NCBI GenBank assembly: GCA_964486825.1
Contig: CAZAQS010000018.1
Location: forward strand, 1 to 34,984
Direction of reading: 5' to 3'
Length of the DNA stretch: 34,984 bases
Source of the DNA: CAZAQS01 sp964486825
Lineage (GTDB): Bacteria > Chloroflexota > Anaerolineae > Anaerolineales > UBA4823
The notes under the pieces were generated by a model, which made no database searches, was not told where the DNA came from, and saw only the letters and a list, made by a program, of their open reading frames with translations. Each line of letters begins with the position of its first letter. The stretch's first letter is position 1. A program made the translations under genes and the position numbers. Below are positions 1 to 7,545 of this stretch, in pieces.

Positions 1-1907
1 AAAAGGTGCAGTTGCGATTCAAGGTGATAGCATCCTCGCCGTAGGTGATGAGGCAGAGCTAACCGGTGGTTATATTTCCAAAGAAAGCCTAGACTGTGGC
101 GGGAAGGTCGTGATGCCCGGCCTGGTCAACGCCCACACGCACGTTCCAATGACCTTGCTGCGCGGGTTGGCGGACGACCTGAGGCTGGACGTCTGGCTGA
201 TGGGGTATATGATGCCCGTCGAAAGAGAATTTGTGTCGCCTGACTTCGTCCGTTTAGGCACCTCCCTGGCATGCGCAGAGCTGATCCGTAGTGGCGTGAC
301 CAGCTTTGCAGACATGTACTACTATGAGGAACATGTCGCTCGCGCCACTGCCAGTGCAGGCTTGCGAGCGGTCTGCTCTCAAACGGTGCTTAAATTCCCA
401 GCACCAGATGCCAAGTACTTCGAGNNNNNNNNNNGAATCATTAGCCGAGTCGCGCGAGTTTATCCAGCGTTGGAAAGGGCACGAGTTGATCGTGCCTTCA
501 GTAGCCCCGCACGCACCTTATACATGTACCCAGGAAATCCTGAAGGCAAGCTCGGCCCTGGCGATCGAATTCGATGTCCCCCTGCACATCCATATTGCCG
601 AGACAGCCCTAGAAGTGGAAAATAATCGCGAAGAACACGGCATGCCCGTCATCCCGTATGTTAAAAAGCAGAATATCCTGGAGGCAAAGGTTCTGGCGGC
701 CCATTGCGTGCATATCGATGAGGGTGAGATCCAGACGCTCCTGCACCACAGGGCAGGCGTGGCCCACAACCCCTCCTCCAATCTTAAGCTTGCCTCTGGA
801 TTTGCACCTGTAAGCAAAATGTTGGAGGCTGGCCTGAACGTGGGCATCGGAACGGATGGCCCAGCAAGCAATAACGACCTGGATATGTTCGAGGAAATGC
901 GCCTGGCTTCCTTTGTTGCCAAGGCCTTCGTGGGCGATCCCACCACGCTCCCGGCTCACACCGTGGTATCCATGGCTACCCGTTTGGGCGCCAATGCCCT
1001 GCATATCGGGCATTTAACCGGCTCGCTCGAACCCGGGAAACGCGCCGATCTGATCCTCGTAGATATCAACCCCTCCCACAATTCACCAAGGTTCAAGCGT
1101 AATGGAAGCGGCATCTATGCCCAACTTGTTTATGCCTCGAAGTCCACTGATGTAACAGACGTGATGGTGAATGGACACTGGGTGATGCGGGGAAGGAAGC
1201 TGACCAACTTGAACGAGCAGGACCTGCTAGAAGGAGCCCAGGAATATGCCCGCCGGATCGATTTCTTCCTGATCGAAAGGGAGCAATCCGTCCTTTCCAA
1301 GCTGATTGCCATAGGCGGCGCTTCAGAAGCAGAGAGTTTTGAGGTGCAGGCTAAAGTCCGTATCCAGGAGATCGATCCAATCATCAAAGCATTATCCCAA
1401 CCGGATATCGAGATTCTGCGTTTCCGGCATTACCATGAATACGACACCTATTTCCACTTCGAAGACCCGCGCCAGGGGCATTTGCGTTACAGGGAAGATG
1501 AATTCATTAGCGATGACGGGCAGGTAGAGACGGCCCGCTACCGCTTGACCTTATTAGGACCGGCTCGTGAGAAACGTTTCCCCAGCGATGTGCTGTTATC
1601 CCGCAGCCGCTTCATTGCTCCGGCTACCCACAGCCTGCGCTTCTACCGTGAATACTTTAATCCCTTGGGGGAGAAGACAATCCAAAAAGACCGCTTGCGC
1701 TGGCGCGTCCTGTTCCGGGGGACGGAGTTCTTCATCAACCTGGATACTGTGAAACAGCCGGACCTGGGCCATTTCCTGGAGATAAAAAGCCGCACGTGGT
1801 CCTTCAGGGACTCGGAACACAAGGCTGAGCTGACCAGCGAGCTTTTACTCAACCTGGGAGCCTCACTGGAGGAAACTGTCACCCAGGATTACGTAGAGCT
1901 GCTCTAG
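1..1907 (+). CDS. MTA/SAH-deaminase-like amidohydrolase fused to a C-terminal CYTH-like domain (5' partial, contains assembly gap)
   Basis: The gene enters from the left edge; its frame begins at base 2 and no start codon is present. The amidohydrolase part runs to about base 1250. It shows the metal-binding NAHTHVPM near 126-150, HAPYTC near 508, HIAETALE near 588, AAHCVHIDEGEI near 699, HNPSSNLKLASG near 766 and GTDGPASNNDLDMFEEMR near 850. These are the signatures of 5-methylthioadenosine/S-adenosylhomocysteine deaminases, Zn/Fe hydrolases that deaminate adenosyl thioethers for salvage. After a helical linker, bases 1340-1890 encode a second domain with EVQAK, YDTYF, LRYRED, RYRLTLLGP, RWRV, NLD and HFLEIK. 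These fit the CYTH tunnel fold (class IV adenylyl cyclase/thiamine triphosphatase), although the usual ExExK start reads EVQAK. The ten N at 425-434 put the two halves in different frames. The flanking residues (KYFE and ESLAES) join almost seamlessly in family members, so this is an artefact rather than a frameshift. The gene converges on aspS with a 15-base gap. Confidence 0.85.
425..434. other. Assembly gap (ten N)
   Basis: Ten consecutive N interrupt the amidohydrolase gene. Left of the gap the coding frame ends exactly after a GAG codon. Right of it the frame resumes with GAA TCA TTA GCC. A run of exactly ten is probably a scaffolder placeholder and not a measured length. Family spacing suggests that few or no residues are missing. 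Confidence 0.95.
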
Positions 1908-1922
1908 TGCCAGGCTTTCGTT

Positions 1923-3701
1923 TCATGATGACTCTGGATCGATGATGCGGATATGCAGCTCTGCCAGCTGCACTGTATCGACCGGAGAGGGAGCCCCGCC
2001 CATCACATCCCTAGCCGCCTGGTTTTTCGGGAAGGCCATCACCTCGCGGATATTTGGCTCATCCGCAAGGATCATGCAGATACGGTCGATCCCAATGGCA
2101 ATCCCTCCATGCGGGGGTGTTCCGTATTCAAAAGCCTCCAACATATGACCGAAGCGCTCACGGGCGACCTCTGGATCGAGGCCAATCAGCTTAAATACCT
2201 TTTCTTGTAATGCCCGATCGTGGATCCGGATGGAGCCTCCGCCCAGCTCGTAGTTGTTCAGGATCATATCGTATTGCTGGCCGCGAGCATTACCCGGATC
2301 TGTATCGAATAAGGAGACATCTTCCGGCATCGGGGCTGTGAATAAGTGGTGGCTCGGATCCCAGCGTTGCTCGTCCTCGGACCAAACCAGGGAGGGGAAA
2401 TCAACCACCCAGCAAAAAGCGAGCACATCCGGATCCGCCAGCCCCAGGCGCTCTGCCAGGTGCACGCGCAACCGCCCCAGTGATTCGTACACTACTGCAG
2501 GCCGGTCGGCTACGAAAAGAAGCAGGTCTCCGGATTGGGCATTAAACCTTTCCTTTAATTGATCCAGGGTCTCTTGCGAGAGGAACTTAGCAAAAGTCGA
2601 GCGCAACTCGCCTTCACGAGTGATGGCCAGATACGCTAAGCCCTTGGCGCCAAATTGCTTGACATATTCGGTCAATTCATCCAACTGCTTACGCGTGTAC
2701 TCACCCAAACCCTCAGCCTTGATCCCACGTACTTGCCCACCGTTGGCAACCGTATTCTCGAAGACCTGGAAACCTGAGCCTGCGGCTAAATCGGTGATGT
2801 CCTTCAGCTCCATTCCATAACGTAGGTCTGGGTTATCCTTGCCGAAGCGGTCCATGGCTTCTCTGTAGGTCAAACGCGGCCATGGTCTGGCTTGCAGGCG
2901 TTTAGCTGGGAAAAGCTCAGAAACCAGGCTGGTGAAAAGACCTTCAGCCAACTCCATTACATCCTCTCGCTGGACGAAAGACATCTCGATATCCAGTTGG
3001 GTGAACTCTGGCTGGCGGTCGCCGCGCGAATCCTCGTCTCTGAAACAGCGGGCGATCTGGAAATACCGATCGAAACCGGCTACCATGAGCATCTGTTTGA
3101 GCTGCTGGGGAGACTGGGGCAACGCGTAGAACTCTCCTGGGTGTACCCGAGAGGGCACCAGGTAATCCCGTGCTCCTTCTGGCGTAGTCTTGAACAGGAT
3201 TGGGGTTTCAACCTCGAGAAAATCTCGATCATCCAGATAATCGCGGATGAATTTGACCGTCTTGTGGCGAAGCAGCATATTGCTGCGCATGCGTTCCCTT
3301 CTCAGATCCAGGTAGCGATACCGCAGGCGTACATTCTCTTCGACATCTTCTTCTTTGTTGATAGAAAAAGGTGGGGTTTTGGCTGCGTTGAGGACTTTGA
3401 CCTGCTGTACTTCTACCTCGATCTCACCGGTAGACAGTTGAGGGTTTTCCATACCTGGGGGGCGTTTCCTGACAAGCCCCTCCACCTGTAGAACCCACTC
3501 AACACGCGCTTCTTCCAGCAGGTGGTGCGCTTGCGGGGATATTTCAGGGTTTGCGACAACCTGTACGATTCCGTACCGATCACGCAAATCGATAAATGTG
3601 ACCCCTCCATGATCCCTTCGCCGGTTTACCCAACCGGCTAAGGTAACGGACTGGCCGACGTTGGTAGCGTTCAGTTCCCCACAGGTATACGTCCGATACA
3701 T
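1923..3701 (-). CDS. aspS: Aspartyl-tRNA synthetase, bacterial type, probably non-discriminating
   Basis: Class IIb aminoacyl-tRNA synthetase that charges tRNA-Asp with aspartate in the cytoplasm. The 592 residues match the bacterial type. The N-terminal OB-fold anticodon domain contains GWVNRRRDHGGVTFIDLRDR. Motif 1 surrounds FLEVETPILFKTTPEGARDYLVP-like sequence, and motif 2 is FRDEDSRGDRQPEFTQLDIE. A GAD insertion lies between motifs 2 and 3 (about residues 275-410), and motif 3 is GGIAIGIDRICMIL near the C-terminus. The start at 3701 is chosen because TTTGGAGGCAATC lies just upstream; a longer reading frame to 3728 lacks such a site. Residue 31 is His in the RRRDHGG loop. Non-discriminating enzymes such as that of Pseudomonas carry His there, while E. 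coli and Thermus AspRS1 carry Leu. This suggests that the enzyme also makes Asp-tRNA-Asn for GatCAB, whose genes are not in the window. Confidence 0.97.
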   Translation of the reverse strand: MYRTYTCGELNATNVGQSVTLAGWVNRRRDHGGVTFIDLRDRYGIVQVVANPEISPQAHHLLEEARVEWVLQVEGLVRKRPPGMENPQLSTGEIEVEVQQVKVLNAAKTPPFSINKEEDVEENVRLRYRYLDLRRERMRSNMLLRHKTVKFIRDYLDDRDFLEVETPILFKTTPEGARDYLVPSRVHPGEFYALPQSPQQLKQMLMVAGFDRYFQIARCFRDEDSRGDRQPEFTQLDIEMSFVQREDVMELAEGLFTSLVSELFPAKRLQARPWPRLTYREAMDRFGKDNPDLRYGMELKDITDLAAGSGFQVFENTVANGGQVRGIKAEGLGEYTRKQLDELTEYVKQFGAKGLAYLAITREGELRSTFAKFLSQETLDQLKERFNAQSGDLLLFVADRPAVVYESLGRLRVHLAERLGLADPDVLAFCWVVDFPSLVWSEDEQRWDPSHHLFTAPMPEDVSLFDTDPGNARGQQYDMILNNYELGGGSIRIHDRALQEKVFKLIGLDPEVARERFGHMLEAFEYGTPPHGGIAIGIDRICMILADEPNIREVMAFPKNQAARDVMGGAPSPVDTVQLAELHIRIIDPESS

Positions 3702-3781
3702 GATTGCCTCCAAATATAAACCACCCAATGCAGAATTCGCCAGGTGATGGATTTTTCTTTACCTTTTGGGCAGTCCTGCGG

Positions 3782-3790
3782 ATTATAGCA
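3782..3790 (-). promoter_or_regulatory. Extended -10 promoter of aspS
   Basis: On the minus strand this reads TGCTATAAT, a perfect extended -10 element. Transcription would start near 3775, giving a leader of about 75 bases before the aspS ATG. No TTGACA-like -35 is seen at normal spacing. Confidence 0.55.
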
Positions 3791-3924
3791 TAAGAGATTA
3801 GATGGCGGATAGGAGATGTGACGGGCTCTGTGAACTGTTTACCGGAAAGAATATCAAAGCCTTGTTTTGAAACTGATAATCTACTAAAATGGGAAGTCTG
3901 GATATCAAAAGGAATCAGCATCGC

Positions 3925-5310
3925 ATGCCTGACTCTGTTAAAGAAACTAACCTGGATACCCGACCCATGCCTGCCAGGCGGGTCTTTCGAACCTGGTGGC
4001 CCCTGGCCGCAAGCTGGTTATTGATGGGCGCTGAATTGCCGGTGCTGAGCGCAATTGTAGCTCGCCTGGCCAACCCGGAGATCAATCTGGCTGCTTATGG
4101 TGGGGTTGTCTTTCCACTGGCGCTTATCATCGAATCACCCGTTATCATGCTCCTGGCGGCCTCGACTGCCTTGAGCCGGGATTGGGTCTCCTATAGGAAG
4201 CTACGCCGGTTCATGATGGTCACGGGCGGTACGCTGACTGCCCTGCATATCCTGGTGGCGTTCACACCCTTGTATTACCTGGTTGTAGAAGGAATCCTAC
4301 GGGCCCCTGAAGAAATCGTCGAGCCGGCCCGGATCGGGTTGATGATCATGACTCCCTGGACCTGGTCGATCGCCTACCGGCGCTTCAACCAGGGTGTGCT
4401 GATCCGGTTTGGTTACTCCAAGAGCATCGGGATTGGGACGGTGATCCGGCTACTCGCGGATGCACTGGTCTTACTTGTGGGTTACTCATTAGGCAACGTA
4501 CCGGGAATTATCGTTGCCACCAGCGCGGTTGCCGCAGGTGTGATCAGCGAGGCTGTTTACGTGGGCCTTGTCGTCCAGCCTGTCATCCGGAAGCATGTCA
4601 GGACAGCTACGCCAGCCGAGCAGGAGCTCCATCTACGGGGTTTCCTGGATTTTTACGTTCCCCTGGCCATGACTTCCTTGCTGACCCTGATCGTACAACC
4701 CATGGGCAGCGCCGCTCTCGGCCGTATGCCGCAGCCACTAGAGTCGCTTGCCGTGTGGCCAGTGGTCACGGGGCTGATTTTCATGCTGCGTGGGCTCGGT
4801 ATGGCGTTTAACGAGGTTGTAGTAGCTCTATTGGATGAACCTTTCTCCCTTAAAATCTTGCATCGATTCACGATCTGGCTGGCAGGTGGGACAACCGTAG
4901 CCCTGTTCATCCTGGTTGCTACCCCACTTTCATCGATCTGGTTCGAAGGCGTATCGGCTCTCAACCCCAGCCTGGCGGACCTGGCGCGCTCCAGCCTGTG
5001 GATTGGTCTGTTCATGCCGGCGTTAACCGTCTTTCAGAGCTGGTACCAGGGGGCGATCCTCAACGGCCGGCGAACTCGCGGTATTACGGAGGCTGTGATC
5101 ATTTTCTTGGTTACCAGCGCTATCATCCTGACAGCCGGTGTTGTCTGGGGGCGGGTAACCGGCTTATATATTGGTCTGGCAGCTTTCCTGATCAGCAGCA
5201 CGGTACAGAATATCTGGCTGTGGTATCGCAGCCAGCCGGTCTTAGAACAGGTGAGAAAAAGGGACCAGGCGCAGCTTTCATTCATAGCCAGACATAGCAG
5301 CACGGACTAA
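3925..5310 (+). CDS. Multipass membrane protein, MATE/ANK-like (MOP superfamily)
   Basis: About 461 residues with roughly twelve hydrophobic segments and short charged loops, so an inner-membrane protein. Two similar halves begin with FRTWWPLAASWLLMGAELP (about residue 20) and FLDFYVPLAMTSLLTLIVQP (about residue 240). This duplicated six-helix layout is typical of MOP-superfamily transporters such as MATE exporters, Wzx-type flippases and the ankylosis (ANK) protein. The FWWPLA-like motif and the small soluble fraction recall ANK more than drug MATEs, but I cannot name a substrate. The start at 3925 is preferred because AAAGGAA lies 11-14 bases upstream. An in-frame ATG at 3889 has no ribosome-binding site, and another ATG lies at 3967. 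It stands alone between the divergent aspS and the downstream E1 gene, with no terminator visible after it. Confidence 0.75.
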   Translation: MPDSVKETNLDTRPMPARRVFRTWWPLAASWLLMGAELPVLSAIVARLANPEINLAAYGGVVFPLALIIESPVIMLLAASTALSRDWVSYRKLRRFMMVTGGTLTALHILVAFTPLYYLVVEGILRAPEEIVEPARIGLMIMTPWTWSIAYRRFNQGVLIRFGYSKSIGIGTVIRLLADALVLLVGYSLGNVPGIIVATSAVAAGVISEAVYVGLVVQPVIRKHVRTATPAEQELHLRGFLDFYVPLAMTSLLTLIVQPMGSAALGRMPQPLESLAVWPVVTGLIFMLRGLGMAFNEVVVALLDEPFSLKILHRFTIWLAGGTTVALFILVATPLSSIWFEGVSALNPSLADLARSSLWIGLFMPALTVFQSWYQGAILNGRRTRGITEAVIIFLVTSAIILTAGVVWGRVTGLYIGLAAFLISSTVQNIWLWYRSQPVLEQVRKRDQAQLSFIARHSSTD

Positions 5311-5418
5311 GAATTACGTAGTAGAACTGCGATTATTTCAAGGCCGGTTCTCAATAATTTCGCTTCTACAGGAATTTCGCACCATCTTCAGCCGATCCCA
5401 GGTCGCTTTAATATTCAG

Positions 5419-5424
5419 TATAAT
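5419..5424 (+). promoter_or_regulatory. Possible -10 box for the E1 gene
   Basis: A perfect TATAAT sits 36 bases before the E1 ATG, inside the 150-base spacer after the membrane protein. It lacks the TGn extension and an obvious -35. AGGAGG at 5442-5447 would be the downstream Shine-Dalgarno site, about 12 bases from the ATG. Confidence 0.35.
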
Positions 5425-5460
5425 ATGTAAATATCCAGAATCAGGAGGGACAGGGATTGC

Positions 5461-7512
5461 ATGGATAAACCCCAGGTAGACTGGCGGAAAGCTGCCCGTA
5501 TGATGCTGCTTTCACGGCAAATCGACCGCTTAGAAGTAGAAAAGCTTGTACCCGCCGGCAAGGTAAAATACCAATTCTCATCAGGTGGGCACGAGCTGCC
5601 CCAAGTTCTGCTCGCGCAGGCCTTGAACCATCCATATGACGCAGCCTCTGTCTATTACCGCTCGCGGCCGTTTATGCTGGCCAGTGGGTTGACACCGGCC
5701 GAAGTGCTGGCTGCCGACATGGCTCGCAGCGATAGCCCCAGCCAGGGTCGTGATGTTGGCGTTGTATACAATATGCCCTGTCGAGAAGGCCCTACCGTGC
5801 TGCCTGCTTCAGGGGACGTAGGCGCCCAATATACCCCAGCCGTGGGATGGGCTCAGGCCATTCGCTATCGCCAACAGGTCCTGAAAGAAACCAATTGGGA
5901 TGGAGCGCTTGCCGTAGCGTTGGGCGGTGATGGCAGCGTCGCTACGAATGGTTTTTGGTCAGCCCTGACCATAGCAACCACCCTGAAGCTCCCAATCTTA
6001 TTTTCGATCGAGGATAACCAGTTCGGTATCTCGGTACCTGCTTCTCTGCAAACCCCCGGCGGTGATATCGCTGCCAACCTGGCCAGTTTTAATGGCTTGC
6101 ATATCCTTTCAGGCAACGGAAGCGAACCTGTGGAGGCCTGGCAGCTCATCCAGGAGGCGGTAAGCCATGTCCGCTCAGGGAACGGCCCTTGCTTGCTTAG
6201 AATGCTGGTGCCTCGCCTGGAAGGGCATACCTTTATCGATGACCAGGCCTATAAAAGCGCCCAGCTGCGTGCTGCCGAGGTAAAGCAAGACCCATTATCC
6301 AAGATCAGGCAATTCCTCATTTCCGACCATCTCTCTCCTGAAGATTGGGAGACTTTGGAAAAACAGGTTATGGAAGAGCTGGAAGAGGCGCTGGCCCAAG
6401 CCGAAGCTTATCCAGACCCGGGCGAGGAACAAGCCAGCAAACACCTTTTCTTCGAAGGCCTGCCTCCCCGCCAGGGGGGGTTGCGTCCCGAAAATGCAAA
6501 CATCGCATTAGGTCCTGATCAGCCAAGTCCTAGCGGGGGGCGCATCAACTTCGTTGATGCCGTGAGGCGCACCATGGAAGTCGAGATGAAGATCAACCCG
6601 CGCATGCTCGTCTTTGGGGAAGACGTGGGGGTCAAAGGAGGCGTGCACGGGGCTACCCTGGATATGCAGAGGCATTTCGGAATCGAGCGAGTCTTTGATA
6701 CCTCCTTGTCAGAAGAAGGTATTATCGGGCGCTCGGTCGGGATGGCATTGGCGGGTCTGCTCCCGGTACCAGAAATCCAGTTCCGCAAATACGCTGATCC
6801 CGCCCACGAGCAGATCACAGACCTGGGGACTTTGCGTTGGAGGACAGCCAACAATTTTGCCGCTCCGGTTGTCGTACGTCTACCAGTTGGGTACGGGAAG
6901 AAAACCGGCGATCCCTGGCATAGTGTGACCGCGGAAGCCGTTTATGCACATACCCTCGGCTGGCGCATCGCCTTTCCCAGCAACGCTGCGGATGCAGTAG
7001 GCCTCTTGCGCACTGCTCTGCGCAGCGATGACCCGACCTTTTTCTTTGAGCATCGCGCCCTCCTGGACACTGCTGAGGGTCGCCGGCCTTACCCAGGCGA
7101 TGATTACTGCTTACCTTTTGGAAAAGCGGCCGAGCTGACCGGCGGTGACGAGCTGGTAGTCATTACCTGGGGAGAGGTCGTCCACCGCTGTCTGGCGGCT
7201 GCAAAAAGCTTCCCCGGGCGGGTGAAAGTCCTGGATCTGCGTACGATCATCCCGTGGGATCAGGAAGCCGTGCTGAGCGCCGTCCAAAATACCGGCAAGG
7301 CTCTGGTCGTCCATGAGGATACCTACACGGGCGGATTTGCTGGCGAGATCATTGCCACGATTGCCAGCCAGGCTTTTACCTACCTGGATGCCCCGGTCGA
7401 GCGCCTGACGACATTCGATACGCCAATCCCCTATAACGTAAGGCTCATGGAGGCCGTTATCCCATCCGTGGAGCGCATCAGGGAGAAAATGGAAGGACTT
7501 TTGGCCTATTAA
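5461..7512 (+). CDS. Fused E1-alpha/E1-beta 2-oxoacid dehydrogenase (branched-chain/pyruvate type)
   Basis: A 683-residue thiamine-diphosphate enzyme catalysing decarboxylation of a 2-oxo acid and reductive acylation of an E2 lipoyl domain. The alpha half (residues 1-330) carries the ThDP-binding motif GDGS near residue 155, ending about 30 residues later at EDNQFGIS. A linker of low similarity (about 330-355, EEQASKHLFFEGLPP) joins the beta half. The beta half starts at INFVDAVRRTMEVEM and contains VFGEDVG, TSLSEEGIIGRSVGMALAG, PEIQF, the PVVVRLPVGYG region and a transketolase C-terminal domain with VHEDTYTGGFAGEI. Alpha and beta are usually separate genes; single-chain fusions are known in some bacteria. 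The similarity is closest to branched-chain 2-oxoacid dehydrogenases, but substrate preference cannot be read from sequence alone. No E2 or E3 gene is nearby. Confidence 0.9.
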   Translation: MDKPQVDWRKAARMMLLSRQIDRLEVEKLVPAGKVKYQFSSGGHELPQVLLAQALNHPYDAASVYYRSRPFMLASGLTPAEVLAADMARSDSPSQGRDVGVVYNMPCREGPTVLPASGDVGAQYTPAVGWAQAIRYRQQVLKETNWDGALAVALGGDGSVATNGFWSALTIATTLKLPILFSIEDNQFGISVPASLQTPGGDIAANLASFNGLHILSGNGSEPVEAWQLIQEAVSHVRSGNGPCLLRMLVPRLEGHTFIDDQAYKSAQLRAAEVKQDPLSKIRQFLISDHLSPEDWETLEKQVMEELEEALAQAEAYPDPGEEQASKHLFFEGLPPRQGGLRPENANIALGPDQPSPSGGRINFVDAVRRTMEVEMKINPRMLVFGEDVGVKGGVHGATLDMQRHFGIERVFDTSLSEEGIIGRSVGMALAGLLPVPEIQFRKYADPAHEQITDLGTLRWRTANNFAAPVVVRLPVGYGKKTGDPWHSVTAEAVYAHTLGWRIAFPSNAADAVGLLRTALRSDDPTFFFEHRALLDTAEGRRPYPGDDYCLPFGKAAELTGGDELVVITWGEVVHRCLAAAKSFPGRVKVLDLRTIIPWDQEAVLSAVQNTGKALVVHEDTYTGGFAGEIIATIASQAFTYLDAPVERLTTFDTPIPYNVRLMEAVIPSVERIREKMEGLLAY

Positions 7513-7513
7513 T

Positions 7514-7530
7514 TCCGCCAGGCAGGCGGA
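7514..7530 (+). terminator. Short GC-rich hairpin between E1 and dinG
   Basis: TCCGCC and GGCGGA pair around the loop AGGCA, directly after the E1 stop codon and one base before the dinG extended -10. There is no U-run, so this is at best a weak terminator or an insulating hairpin. Confidence 0.3.
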
Positions 7531-7539
7531 TGGTATAAT
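7531..7539 (+). promoter_or_regulatory. Extended -10 promoter of dinG, predicting a leaderless mRNA
   Basis: TGGTATAAT ends at 7539 and the dinG ATG begins at 7546. With six bases between them, the expected transcription start falls on the A of the start codon. No Shine-Dalgarno site is possible in that space. Confidence 0.6.
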
Positions 7540-7545
7540 GCCTCC

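Noticed and set aside
2892..3491. A 199-codon open frame on the plus strand opposite aspS
   Set aside because: It lies antisense to conserved AspRS motifs, lacks a Shine-Dalgarno site and shows no recognisable domain.
3889..3924. Longer N-terminus of the MATE/ANK-like protein from ATG 3889
   Set aside because: No ribosome-binding site precedes it, whereas AAAGGAA lies upstream of ATG 3925; the extra residues are hydrophilic and unlike the transporter fold.
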